Source: DASRDB01 sp035652815
GTDB lineage: Bacteria; Chloroflexota; Ktedonobacteria; Ktedonobacterales; Ktedonobacteraceae
Length of the DNA: 64,000 bases
Direction of reading: 5' to 3'
Assembly: GCA_035652815.1 (NCBI GenBank)
Contig: DASRDB010000003.1
Location: 558,001-622,000, forward strand
The stretch's first letter is position 1. Each line of letters begins with the position of its first letter. Of the stretch, positions 1-8,249 are shown in pieces. A program made the translations under genes and the position numbers. The notes under the pieces were generated by a model. That model did not search any database, was not told the DNA's origin, and was given only the letters and a program-made list of their open reading frames with translations.

Positions 1-172
1 CAACGAGGCAGGTGTACCGGATAAACAGACGCTCACACATTTGCTTGATCTCTATCGAACCGCCATGCAGGCCATTAATAATCCTTGTCTGAACTCGACA
101 TGTGACTGGCGCTCTCAGGTTGCTCAACTCTCACAGGCAAGCAAAGCTTTTGTGGAGGCAAGTGGATCATGA
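1..172 (+). CDS. C-terminal fragment of an unrecognised protein
   Basis: An open frame enters from the left edge (first full codon at 2) and gives 56 residues before TGA at 170-172. The visible tail is hydrophilic and helical-looking, with two Cys (NPCLNSTC) near its middle, and shows no domain I recognise. The stop overlaps the next start as ATGA, so the gene is translationally coupled to the NRAMP-like transporter and probably shares its operon. The start and family lie outside the window. Confidence 0.6.
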   Translation, partial: NEAGVPDKQTLTHLLDLYRTAMQAINNPCLNSTCDWRSQVAQLSQASKAFVEASGS

Positions 173-1392
173 AACAATGGCTTTCGCTCGCGCTCGGCAT
201 CGTCACCGCGACAGGTGGTTTCCTTGATGCTGGAACCGTCGCTACTTCCGGTGAGGCAGGGGCAAAATTTGGACTTGGGCTGGTCTGGGCTGTGCTTGTA
301 GCAACGTTTGCCATCATTGTGCTGGTTGAGATGATCGGACGTTTTACCGCCGTCTCGAAAAAAGCTTATGCCGAGGCCATTCGCGAAAACTTCGGCTTCC
401 GTTTCTTTCTCCTGCCACTGATCAGTGAAATTATTGCCGAGAGCCTGCTTTTGGCAGCCGAACTCGGCGGCATGGCAATCGCGCTCTCGCTGATTACAGG
501 CATCTCCTGGCACCTGCTCTTTCCGGTGGTCGCCCTACTTATCTTCGCGATGGCCTGGCGCGCTCCCTTCGACTGGATAGAAAATGCTCCGGCGCTGCTC
601 GGCCTGGCTTCGCTGGCTTTTGTGGCAGGCGTGATCTGGCTTGGCGGCCCCTCGAAAGATATCCTGCCCACGCTCTGGAAACCCGACATCAAGCAAGGCG
701 ACCTCGCCGACTATCTCTACTTAGTGGCGGCCATTCTCGGCGCGACCATCAGCCCCTACCTGCTCTATTTCTATTCATCGGGCGCGCGTGAAGAGGGCTG
801 GACAACGCGCTCGCTCCTGTTAAATCGCGTTACGGCTTTTGTCGGCATGGGCTTTGGCAGCCTCTGTTCGCTTGCCCTGGTCTTCCTGGGCGCAATGGTG
901 CTGCAACCGATGAACTCGCAGGCTAATACGCTTGGCGAAATCGGCCTGCCAATGGCGAAGGCTTTCGGCACCTGGGGCGCGCTTCTCTTCGCCGTAGCCC
1001 TCTTCGCCACCTGCATGGGGGCCGCGCTCGAAGTCGTACTCGGAGTCTCCTACTGCGTAGCCCAGGGCTTCGGCTGGGAATGGGGCGAGGACAAAAAGCC
1101 TGCTGAGGCAGCCCGTTTCAATCTAGTAATCGTTATTATCCTGATTATTGCTGTGCTGATCGGTCTGATCGGCATTGATCCCTTACAACTGGCAGTTTTC
1201 GCCTCGACGATCATTGCCCTGGTTCTCCCGCTTTCGCTGCTGCCTTTCCTGGTGCTGATGAACGACAAACAATACCTGGGCGATAAGACCAACGGGCGTT
1301 TCACCAATCTCGCCATGCTAGCCATTCTACTGATCGCCTTTGTGGTTGCCATCGTCTCGCTGCCGCTCCAGATCGTGACAGGTGGAGGATAA
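169..1392 (+). CDS. NRAMP-family divalent metal transporter, divergent
   Basis: A 407-residue polytopic membrane protein with about eleven hydrophobic segments and the NRAMP organisation, expected to carry divalent cations across the cytoplasmic membrane. The first helix holds GFLDAGTVATSGEAGAKFG (D20-A-G-T), where classical MntH/NRAMP proteins have Asp-Pro-Gly-Asn. Helix 6 holds TISPY (193-197), where Mn/Fe transporters have Met-Pro-His. These substitutions place it in a divergent NRAMP branch, so the metal cannot be assumed to be manganese. The ATG overlaps the upstream stop. Two PRC-barrel-like genes follow within the same operon and may act as cytosolic regulatory partners. Confidence 0.85.
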   Translation: MKQWLSLALGIVTATGGFLDAGTVATSGEAGAKFGLGLVWAVLVATFAIIVLVEMIGRFTAVSKKAYAEAIRENFGFRFFLLPLISEIIAESLLLAAELGGMAIALSLITGISWHLLFPVVALLIFAMAWRAPFDWIENAPALLGLASLAFVAGVIWLGGPSKDILPTLWKPDIKQGDLADYLYLVAAILGATISPYLLYFYSSGAREEGWTTRSLLLNRVTAFVGMGFGSLCSLALVFLGAMVLQPMNSQANTLGEIGLPMAKAFGTWGALLFAVALFATCMGAALEVVLGVSYCVAQGFGWEWGEDKKPAEAARFNLVIVIILIIAVLIGLIGIDPLQLAVFASTIIALVLPLSLLPFLVLMNDKQYLGDKTNGRFTNLAMLAILLIAFVVAIVSLPLQIVTGGG

Positions 1393-1396
1393 GCCT

Positions 1397-1768
1397 ATGC
1401 CTCAACTCGATGACAACATGCTCTCCATACGAGACATTCTCGACTCGCAACTGGAAACAAAAGACAAACGCCGCATTGGCCGCGTCGCGGATATCGAAGC
1501 CGAACTGCGTGAAGACGGTACGCTAGTTCTGAAAGGTGTCATAAGCGGCCCTCAAGCCCTTGCAGGTCGCCTCAGCACACCTTTACGCATCTTCTTCCAG
1601 CGCCTGTTCCACGACCGCTTTGACCACTGCATACCCATGCAGGACATCGAAAATTTTGGCCCAACCTTAAAACTGCACCATCGCGCCGCCGTTTATCCAG
1701 TAGGCCAATCCGACCGCTGGATAGCCAGATACCTGCTGCGCTGGCTTCCAGGGAGTGGATACCGATGA
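1397..1768 (+). CDS. PRC-barrel-like protein
   Basis: This gives 123 residues from the ATG at 1397, chosen because GGTGGAGG at 1381-1388 sits 8 bases upstream. A GTG at 1382 would place the start inside that ribosome site. The N-terminal half (LSIRDILDSQLETKDKRRIG, then a Val-Ala-Asp-Ile-Glu-Ala strand) has the strand pattern of a PRC-barrel, a small beta barrel found in ribosome-maturation factors and attached to magnesium transporters. The gene lies 4 bases after the NRAMP stop and overlaps the next gene by ATGA. The function as an accessory of the transporter is inferred from position only. Confidence 0.6.
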   Translation: MPQLDDNMLSIRDILDSQLETKDKRRIGRVADIEAELREDGTLVLKGVISGPQALAGRLSTPLRIFFQRLFHDRFDHCIPMQDIENFGPTLKLHHRAAVYPVGQSDRWIARYLLRWLPGSGYR

Positions 1769-2079
1769 ACACCACAAAACAAAAATCAACATCCCATGTC
1801 TATATCGGCGACCTGCTGAAATGCAAAATCGTCACCGCCGAAGGTAAACGCCTCGGCCACCTCGCCGACCTCCAACTCTCCGCAGGCCCCGAATATCGAG
1901 TCATCGCCCTTTTCTTCGGGAGGCGTGGCTGGCTCTATCGCCTGCACGTCCTCAACCCCTTCACCTCCAAAGAAAGCCATGACCAGACGCCCAACTCCGT
2001 CCCCTGGAGCGCCATTGACCGCATCGAACGGCATGCAATTTATTTGAAGCCGGGATATCCGAAAAAGGCAGAGGATTAG
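1765..2079 (+). CDS. PRC-barrel domain protein
   Basis: A 104-residue soluble protein with one PRC-barrel: YIGDLLKCKIVTAEGKRLGH at residues 13-32, then HLADLQLS and a strand pair ending in VPWSAIDRIERHAIYL. That order (a site name, a modifiable strand, 'G.l.Dl', then a C-terminal strand after a conserved Trp-Ser-x-Ile) is typical of the fold. The start overlaps the previous stop as ATGA. It is the last gene of the operon, and an inverted repeat follows. It probably binds the transporter or an RNA or protein partner, but no ligand can be read from the sequence. Confidence 0.65.
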   Translation: MNTTKQKSTSHVYIGDLLKCKIVTAEGKRLGHLADLQLSAGPEYRVIALFFGRRGWLYRLHVLNPFTSKESHDQTPNSVPWSAIDRIERHAIYLKPGYPKKAED

Positions 2080-2123
2080 CCACTTGTGATACAGTTAAAA
2101 CAACGGCATACCCCTGCCTCCAG

Positions 2124-2211
2124 ATGTCATCCTGAGCGCAGCGAAGGATATCCGGTTTCGACGTGCAAATCGTCCGACACACGCGATCTTTCGCTGCGCT
2201 CAGGATGACAT
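2124..2211. repeat. Family A inverted repeat (hairpin), copy 1
   Basis: The left arm 2124-2145 starts ATGTCATCCTGAGCGCAGCG. Its reverse complement lies at 2190-2211, giving about 22 perfect base pairs around a variable 44-base centre. Two further copies lie at 33206-33293 and 56658-56743. It sits between an operon end and the LigB-type gene and could act as a terminator or RNA-stabilising hairpin. Confidence 0.9.
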
Positions 2212-2255
2212 CGGCAGACAGGAGTGTAAGGGTCAATTATAAAAGGAGGCATCAC

Positions 2256-3101
2256 ATGACCGCCCTATCATTCGCCTGCATCGCCCCACACGGCAGCATG
2301 ATTATCCCCCTTCTGGCTGGGCGCGACGGCCACAAAGCCCTCGCAACCCGCAAGGCGATGGAAGAACTGGGAAAACGCATGGCGCAGGCACAACCAGAAA
2401 CCATCGTCATCGTCACCCCTCACGGCCATCGCATAGATGGCACATTCTCCCTGCTCAACAACACGCGCCTGCGCGGTCAACTAGGCCCTGAACCGGAGGA
2501 GGGAGCCTTCAACAGCTTCTCCATAGATTTCGACGTTGATAGAGAACTCAACGCCGCCATCGTCGATGCCGCCCGTTCGCTCGATGTTCCCGTTTCGCGC
2601 CTCACCTATGCCGTTGCCGACGACCCCAGCTTTCCGCAGCCTGTCGATTGGGGCGCACTCGTTCCGCTCTGGTTCCTCGGCGGCTTGTTCTATCCGCAGC
2701 CCAAAGTCGTCGTTGCCTGCCCTGATCGCGGCAATCTTTTATGGGATATTTTTCCCGCCTTTGGTCTGGCTATACGAAAAGCAGCAGAATCCCTCGGCAG
2801 GCGTATCGCCTTTATCGCCAGCGCCGATATGGGTCACTCCCACGACTCCACCGGCCCTTACGGCTATGATCCCGCCTCGGCAGAATACGATCAGGCCGTC
2901 ATCGAAGCCGTAAAAGCGCAAGATCTCGGTCGCCTGCTTAGCTTCGATCTCGAATGGGTCAAACGCGCCTCGACTGACTCCTTCGGTCAGATTCTCAACC
3001 TGCATGGCGCAATCGAGGGTACGAACTTCCAGGGCGAATTTCTTTCCTATGAAGTGCCAACCTACTTCGGCATGATGTGCGTTGCCTATGAACCCCACTA
3101 G
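2256..3101 (+). CDS. LigB-type class III extradiol dioxygenase family protein
   Basis: A 281-residue soluble protein of the LigB/MEMO-like fold, whose members open aromatic rings using a non-haem Fe(II). The N-terminal FACIAPHGSMIIPLL carries the early His ligand. IVTPHGHRIDG holds a second His cluster, and ADMGHSHD around residue 192 matches the family's late His motif. The start at 2256 has AGGAGG at 2244-2249. Downstream the allHFG genes follow with an overlapping start, so the protein may act in the same pathway, for example on a heterocyclic or ureide precursor. The substrate is unknown. Confidence 0.75.
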   Translation: MTALSFACIAPHGSMIIPLLAGRDGHKALATRKAMEELGKRMAQAQPETIVIVTPHGHRIDGTFSLLNNTRLRGQLGPEPEEGAFNSFSIDFDVDRELNAAIVDAARSLDVPVSRLTYAVADDPSFPQPVDWGALVPLWFLGGLFYPQPKVVVACPDRGNLLWDIFPAFGLAIRKAAESLGRRIAFIASADMGHSHDSTGPYGYDPASAEYDQAVIEAVKAQDLGRLLSFDLEWVKRASTDSFGQILNLHGAIEGTNFQGEFLSYEVPTYFGMMCVAYEPH

Positions 3102-4167
3102 TTCCATGACGACTATCTCACTTACCACCCTCGACTATAGCCGTGCCATCTCCCACCTGCTGAAACAGCCTTCGCTTACAGGCCGCGTTCACAGCATCTT
3201 CCGCCGCGCCATCAACATCGAAATCGGCAATACCATCCTCTCCCTGCTCAGCAGCGAATTGCCGCGCATGCCAAACGGCCTGTGTTTGTCTACGCAATCA
3301 ATCAAACAACTACTAGATCACATCAAACAGGGAATGGTTGTATATTTCTGTAGGGACGCGATTCATCGCGTCCACCCCGGCGTATTGCCAAACAACGAAT
3401 ATCCATCTACCCAACCCGATTTCTGTAGGGACACGATTCATCGCGTCCACCCCGGCGTATCGACAAATCAGCCAGGACGCGATGAATCGCGTCCCTACAA
3501 CCCATCAAATTCTTTTGTAAAAATTCATATCGCCTTACCCGATACCCCGCCCTGGAACCCCCACCCGCCCATCGAATCCTATTCCTGGCATCCAGAAACC
3601 ATCATCCACAACGCGCATCTACTAGCCCATTTTCTACAAACATATGGCAAACAGGAGGGTCTTGCCCCGCTTGCCTCTCTTCTTTTGGACCAGATGCCAC
3701 CGGAAACACCCCTCATCCGTATGGCTCTCCCCATGTTACGTATCCTCACAGAGGCTACATGGCAACAAAATATCGAGCAACTGCAAACAGCCACACGCGG
3801 TCTGGCTGGCTTAGGCCCCGGCCTCACTCCTTCCGGCGATGATGTGCTGGGTGGCTTCATAGCTGCCCTAACCCTATTAAGCGAACACATCAGCAGCGAT
3901 ACCGCATCCCGCAAACATCTAGCTGAGACAATCGTATATATGGCTATAGGAAGAACCACAAAATTCAGCGCAACTCTGTTAGCCCATGCAGCGCGAGGCG
4001 AAGTAGCCGAACATCTTGGGGAATTAATCATTGCGCTCTCTTCCGACGACAACCAACGCCTGTTACAAGCCGCCAGTCGCCTTTTATCATTTGGTGCGAC
4101 ATCCGGCGGCGACACACTACTTGGGGTGCTACTGGGTATCCACTCATTGCTTGGAAAGCCCATGTGA
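3088..4167 (+). CDS. allH: Oxamate carbamoyltransferase subunit AllH (DUF2877) with repeat insertion
   Basis: 359 residues from ATG 3088 (an alternative ATG is at 3106; neither has a clear ribosome site, so coupling to the overlapping upstream gene is likely). The DUF2877 hallmarks are GLGPGLTPSGDDVLGG and a late ATSGGDTLLG, as in E. coli YlbF/AllH, which together with FdrA and YlbE makes oxamate carbamoyltransferase. That enzyme interconverts oxalurate plus phosphate with oxamate and carbamoyl phosphate at the end of anaerobic allantoin breakdown. Residues about 88-138 are translated family B repeats, which makes this protein longer than the roughly 270-300 residues usual for the family. allF and allG follow immediately. 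Confidence 0.8.
   Translation: MNPTSSMTTISLTTLDYSRAISHLLKQPSLTGRVHSIFRRAINIEIGNTILSLLSSELPRMPNGLCLSTQSIKQLLDHIKQGMVVYFCRDAIHRVHPGVLPNNEYPSTQPDFCRDTIHRVHPGVSTNQPGRDESRPYNPSNSFVKIHIALPDTPPWNPHPPIESYSWHPETIIHNAHLLAHFLQTYGKQEGLAPLASLLLDQMPPETPLIRMALPMLRILTEATWQQNIEQLQTATRGLAGLGPGLTPSGDDVLGGFIAALTLLSEHISSDTASRKHLAETIVYMAIGRTTKFSATLLAHAARGEVAEHLGELIIALSSDDNQRLLQAASRLLSFGATSGGDTLLGVLLGIHSLLGKPM
3349..3500. repeat. Three family B repeats inside allH
   Basis: Two direct copies begin at about 3349 and 3423 (TGTAGGGACGCGATTCATCG, the second with one A for G) and an inverted copy spans 3475-3500. Each contains the palindrome GGACGCGATGAATCGCGTCC or a one-base variant. All three are read through in the allH frame as repeated CRDAIHRVHPGV and GRDESRPY peptides, without a stop. 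Confidence 0.9.
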
Positions 4168-4212
4168 TATACTACGGCATCAAAGAAATAGGCGCTTCAC
4201 AGGAGGCTCGTT

Positions 4213-5823
4213 ATGGCCTTTCAAACTCTGCTTCAACGCAACACCTACTACGATTCGATTACTCTGATGTCGCTTGCCCAGGCCGTTAAAGCGCTGCCGG
4301 GCGTCGAAGATATTGGCGCGGTCATGGCGACCGAGTTGAACCGCGAACTGCTGCGCAACTCCAACCTGCTGCCGGAAGACTTTCTCGCAGGTCTGGATAA
4401 GCCGCCTGGGCCGGAAGACCTGTTGATTGTTGTGCGCGCAGAAAACCAGGAGATCGCGGCGGCAGCTCTCAAAGCCGCTCAAGACCGCCTGACTTCTCAC
4501 GTCGAGCAGGTCAGCGAGGGTGCCACAACCACGCCTGTGCGCACTATAGAAAAAGCCGTCCAACGCGACCCTGACGCCAATCTAGCTGTAATCTCCGTCG
4601 CGGGGGAACACGCCTGGTTAGAGGCTCAACAGGCATTAGAAGCTGGTCTGCATGTCTTCCTGTTCAGTGATAACGTGCCGGTCGAGCAGGAAAAACGCCT
4701 CAAGTCTCTGGCTGTCGAAAAGGGACTGCTTTTGATGGGGCCAGACTGCGGCACCGCTATCATTAACGGCGTCGGTCTCGGCTTCAGTAACGTGGTGCCG
4801 CGTGGCTCGATAGGCGTCGTTGGGGCTTCTGGAACGGGCATGCAAGAGATCACCTGCCTGATCGCCGCAGCCGGACTTGGCATCTCACAGGCCATCGGCA
4901 CAGGCGGGCGCGACCTTTCTGAGGCCATCGGCGGCGTTATGACGCGCAAAGGCCTGGAGCTGCTGGCAGACGACCCGCAAACTGAAGTGATCGTCCTCGT
5001 CTCCAAGCCGCCCGCCGAGCGTGTAGCCCGCGAGATTCTTGCCGCCGCACAGCTTCAGAAACCTGTTGTGGCCGTTTTTCTAGGAGCCGACCCCGAACGC
5101 TTCGCGCAAGCAGCAGGCAAAGTACATCTAGCCCGCACCCTTACAGAAGGTGCCGAACTTGCTGTAACCCTGGCAGGCGTCAGCGCGGACCAGATGCCCG
5201 GTAAAGGCGTACTCCTGCAATACCAGGCAAAATTGGCGGGCGAACGCGAAAAACTCGCGCCCTCGCAGCATTATATTCGTGCCCTCTATTCCGGTGGCAC
5301 ACTCTGCGATGAAGCCATGCTGCTCATGAGCGAACACGTTGGCCCCATCGCCTCGAATATCCCGCTTCGTCCAGAATGGGCATTCTCCGAAGGAAAAACC
5401 TTCCAGGGCCATACAGCGCTCGATCTCGGCTCCGACGAGTTCACGCGAGGCCGACCACATCCCATGATCGATCCCACCTTGCGCCTGCAATATTTGAGCC
5501 GCGCCGCCGATGACCCGGAGACAGCCGTAATCCTGCTCGATATCGTCCTCGGCTTCTGTTCGCACCCCAATCCAGCGGGTATCTACGCCCAGGCTATCTC
5601 ACAGGCACGAGGCAAGGCCGCGAGAGATGGTCGCTCATTACCCGTAATCATCTCGCTCTGCGGAACCGAGGGCGACCCACAGCGCCTCTCAACCCAGCGT
5701 ACCGTCTTAGAGGCCGCAGGCGCGCTGGTCTTTGAAAGTAACATTGCCGCCGCCCTGGCCGCCGTCTCTATTGTAGACAAAAACGCCAGCGACATCTTTA
5801 CCGTGGAGGCTTCCTATGAGTAA
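4213..5823 (+). CDS. allF: Oxamate carbamoyltransferase subunit AllF (FdrA)
   Basis: A 536-residue protein of the FdrA family, which has a succinyl-CoA-synthetase-like fold; E. coli FdrA (AllF) is about 555 residues. The Rossmann-type loop GASGTGMQEI lies at residues 204-213. A second nucleotide/phosphate domain follows, with LDIVLGFCSHPNPAG near 440-455. The start at 4213 is preceded by AGGAGG at 4200-4205. The last 8 bases overlap allG, so the subunits are translated together. In the complex it is expected to bind the carbamoyl or oxalyl substrate together with AllG. No allantoinase or carbamate kinase is visible nearby, so the pathway input here is an open question. Confidence 0.85.
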   Translation: MAFQTLLQRNTYYDSITLMSLAQAVKALPGVEDIGAVMATELNRELLRNSNLLPEDFLAGLDKPPGPEDLLIVVRAENQEIAAAALKAAQDRLTSHVEQVSEGATTTPVRTIEKAVQRDPDANLAVISVAGEHAWLEAQQALEAGLHVFLFSDNVPVEQEKRLKSLAVEKGLLLMGPDCGTAIINGVGLGFSNVVPRGSIGVVGASGTGMQEITCLIAAAGLGISQAIGTGGRDLSEAIGGVMTRKGLELLADDPQTEVIVLVSKPPAERVAREILAAAQLQKPVVAVFLGADPERFAQAAGKVHLARTLTEGAELAVTLAGVSADQMPGKGVLLQYQAKLAGEREKLAPSQHYIRALYSGGTLCDEAMLLMSEHVGPIASNIPLRPEWAFSEGKTFQGHTALDLGSDEFTRGRPHPMIDPTLRLQYLSRAADDPETAVILLDIVLGFCSHPNPAGIYAQAISQARGKAARDGRSLPVIISLCGTEGDPQRLSTQRTVLEAAGALVFESNIAAALAAVSIVDKNASDIFTVEASYE

Positions 5824-7228
5824 GACATCCAGCCTTTTTTCCACGCCCCTGCACGTCGTCAACGTCGGAGCAGATCTTTTCGCCGATGCCATCGCCTCGC
5901 AGAATGTTCCCGTCACTCGCGTGGCCTGGAAGCCTTCCGCCGGCAACAGCGATGATGCCCTAGCCGCACTTTTCAGCAATCCCCGCATCGAGCAGGCCAA
6001 CCAGGAGGCAGTACAGCGCATGATGGCTGCGCGTCCCAGACTGGTAGACGTGCGACAGGCTGGCGAGGTTATCCCTGGCATGCATAAACACCTGCTTCTT
6101 CATGCCGGACCACCCATTACCTGGGAGCGCATGTCAGGCCCCCTGCGCGGCGCGATCATTGGCGCACTGCTCTACGAAGGTCTGGCAGAAAACGCTGGAG
6201 ACGCTGAACGCCTGGCGGCAAGCGGCGAGATCGAGTTCGCCCCCTGCCATCACTACAACGCCGTTGGCCCAATGGCCGGTGTGACATCGTTCTCCATGCC
6301 AGTGCAGATTCTGGAAGAACCTGGCTACGGCAACCAGACCTACAGCACGCTCAACGAAGGTCTGGGCAAAGTACTCCGTTACGGCGCAAACGATGCTTCA
6401 GTTCTGGAACGATTGCGCTGGATGCAGCAGATACTTGGCCCCGCCCTGTCACGCGCCCTGCGCAAAATGGGTGGCCTCGAAATCAAACCGATCACCGCTC
6501 AGGCGCTGCAAATGGGCGACGAGTGCCACAACCGCAATAAGGCGGCGACCTCGCTCTTTATCCGTGAAATCGCTCCCTATCTCATCGAAACCGGAAACTC
6601 CACTGAGGAAACGGCAAGCGTCCTGCGCTTCATCCACAGCAATGACCATTTCTACCTGAACCTCTCGATGGCCGCAGGCAAAGCCGCCGCCCTGGCCGCG
6701 CATGGCATCCCCTTCAGCAGCGTCGTCACCACAATGGCCCGCAACGGCACCGATTTCGGCATTCGCGTCAGCGGCCTCGGCGACCGCTGGTATACCGGCC
6801 CGGCGCAACCCATCCAGGGTCTCTACTTCAGTGGCTATTCCGAAGCCGACGCCAATCCCGATATCGGCGATAGCTGCATCACCGAAACCACCGGCATCGG
6901 CGGCTTCGCAATGGCAGGCGCGCCCGCCATCGTCCGCTTCATCGGTGGCACCCCTGCCGACGCCGTTCGCTACACCCTGGAAATGTACGACATCACCGTC
7001 GCCGAAGAAACCCAATACCAGCTTCCCACGCTGAACTTTCGCGGCACCCCGGTCGGCATCGATATCCGCCAGGTCGTCCGCCAGAGCCTGCTCCCCATCA
7101 TCAACACCGGCATCGCTCACCGCCAACCCGGCATAGGGCAGGTCGGAGCAGGCATCGTCCGCCCACCGATGGAATGCTTTGTGGAAGCGGTGCGTGATCT
7201 GGCGCAGGAGGCGGCTAAAGAACAATAA
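5816..7228 (+). CDS. allG: Oxamate carbamoyltransferase subunit AllG (DUF1116)
   Basis: 470 residues spanning a full DUF1116 protein (the E. coli YlbE/AllG protein is somewhat shorter). Readable family features are HKHLLLHAGPPITWERMSGP near residues 91-110, the HHYNAVGPMAGVTSFSMPV stretch, and a Gly/Asn-rich NGTDFGIRVSGLGDRW near 310-325. The start lies in the last 8 bases of allF behind GGAGG at 5804-5808. Together with allH and allF it completes the three-subunit oxamate carbamoyltransferase. The order here is H-F-G in one operon that also includes the LigB-type gene. Confidence 0.85.
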   Translation: MSKTSSLFSTPLHVVNVGADLFADAIASQNVPVTRVAWKPSAGNSDDALAALFSNPRIEQANQEAVQRMMAARPRLVDVRQAGEVIPGMHKHLLLHAGPPITWERMSGPLRGAIIGALLYEGLAENAGDAERLAASGEIEFAPCHHYNAVGPMAGVTSFSMPVQILEEPGYGNQTYSTLNEGLGKVLRYGANDASVLERLRWMQQILGPALSRALRKMGGLEIKPITAQALQMGDECHNRNKAATSLFIREIAPYLIETGNSTEETASVLRFIHSNDHFYLNLSMAAGKAAALAAHGIPFSSVVTTMARNGTDFGIRVSGLGDRWYTGPAQPIQGLYFSGYSEADANPDIGDSCITETTGIGGFAMAGAPAIVRFIGGTPADAVRYTLEMYDITVAEETQYQLPTLNFRGTPVGIDIRQVVRQSLLPIINTGIAHRQPGIGQVGAGIVRPPMECFVEAVRDLAQEAAKEQ

Positions 7229-7243
7229 GGCTTTTCCTATCGT

Positions 7244-7293
7244 AGGGACAGGGGGCCGGGTGGTTGTGGTGCGGGGGCCTCGTGCCTGTCCCT
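7244..7293. repeat. Inverted repeat between convergent genes
   Basis: Nine-base arms AGGGACAGG (7244-7252) and CCTGTCCCT (7285-7293) enclose a G-rich loop. The element begins with TAGGGAC, like family B, but has a different interior. It lies between the allG stop and the convergent SMI1/KNR4 gene and could terminate transcription on both sides, though there is no T-tract. Confidence 0.6.
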
Positions 7294-7389
7294 GATGGGG
7301 TCGGGAATAGGCCGATTCTTTCCACCCCCATATTAACCCCAAATCTCCCTAAAAAGCGTCGAAGATCATCAGAAAAGGCTATATTGTTA

Positions 7390-8031
7390 TCATTTTTCCA
7401 GACGGATGATCCCAATAGTATGACGTGGCTCAGGTTCCACATCCACCTCTTGTGACAGCCATTGCTCAAACCAACTTTCAAGCGTTGGGGCCTCTAATTG
7501 AAAACCATTTTGATCACCTTCCCAAAAGGCGTATTGAAACACTCGTCCTGTCGCCACTTCAAAATGCGAAAACATACCACATCCCCAATGGCAAAGGCAA
7601 AGCAAACCATCCGGCCAGGCATCAGTAGGCATCAACACTAAATCCTTGTGTGTAGACTGTTCCTCAAAAAAGTGAAAATCAACCAGCCGTTCATGCTCCG
7701 CATGCAAACGATATGAACCAACAAGATCTTCAAGCCGGTAAAGCCCATAACCTGGACCAAAATCTCCATCGGCAACCTGGGTATAGATGGCGCGTAATAC
7801 CGGGTGAAGAGCAAAACCCAATGTACGTTCTGCATTCTGGATTTGTTCTTCAGTAACAGGAGCATTTGCGAACGTATACGTAAGAGGAATTTGCTGAAGA
7901 TCAATTTCTTCTAAGCGGATGCCTTTCTCTCTTTCACGCGCGATCCAGCTTGAAACATCCGCATCCGGTCCATACCACTGCTGCTTCCGGCACTTCTCAA
8001 TAATCCGTTGGCATAAATCAATCTCATTCAT
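7390..8031 (-). CDS. SMI1/KNR4 family protein
   Basis: 213 residues. An N-terminal helical segment (about 1-50) precedes a SMI1/KNR4 (SUKH) domain: APVTEEQIQNAERTLGFALH, a polar loop GDFGPGYGLYRLEDLV, then LCHWGCGMFSHFEVATGRVF. The family includes immunity proteins for contact-dependent and polymorphic toxins, as well as general protein-interaction modules. No toxin gene adjoins it here, so immunity is possible but unproven. The ATG is at 8031, with a run of GGAG-like bases upstream on the minus strand. Confidence 0.8.
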   Translation of the reverse strand: MNEIDLCQRIIEKCRKQQWYGPDADVSSWIAREREKGIRLEEIDLQQIPLTYTFANAPVTEEQIQNAERTLGFALHPVLRAIYTQVADGDFGPGYGLYRLEDLVGSYRLHAEHERLVDFHFFEEQSTHKDLVLMPTDAWPDGLLCLCHWGCGMFSHFEVATGRVFQYAFWEGDQNGFQLEAPTLESWFEQWLSQEVDVEPEPRHTIGIIRLEK

Positions 8032-8165
8032 TTGCCAATTTTCCTCACTCCTTAAAAGGGTTGAATAGGCATGTAGAGCGTTTCTAACTCATATTTATGA
8101 GTGTATACGAGGACGTATGTTCTAGTCAAGAGTTAAATTTAATTTAGCTCTTCCTTGCATTTCCC

Positions 8166-8194
8166 TTGACAACTTTCCCATCATCAGCTACTAT
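8166..8194 (+). promoter_or_regulatory. Sigma-70-type promoter of the HAD phosphatase gene
   Basis: TTGACA at 8166-8171 and TACTAT at 8189-8194 are separated by 17 bases, close to the housekeeping consensus. Transcription would begin near 8201, leaving a leader of about 50 bases. The leader contains repeated GATATA/TATCTA words (8207-8225) that could be an operator. Confidence 0.6.
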
Positions 8195-8249
8195 ATCTAC
8201 TACAGATATATCTAAAACGGATATAAAAATTCAAGAAAGGAACATTAAC

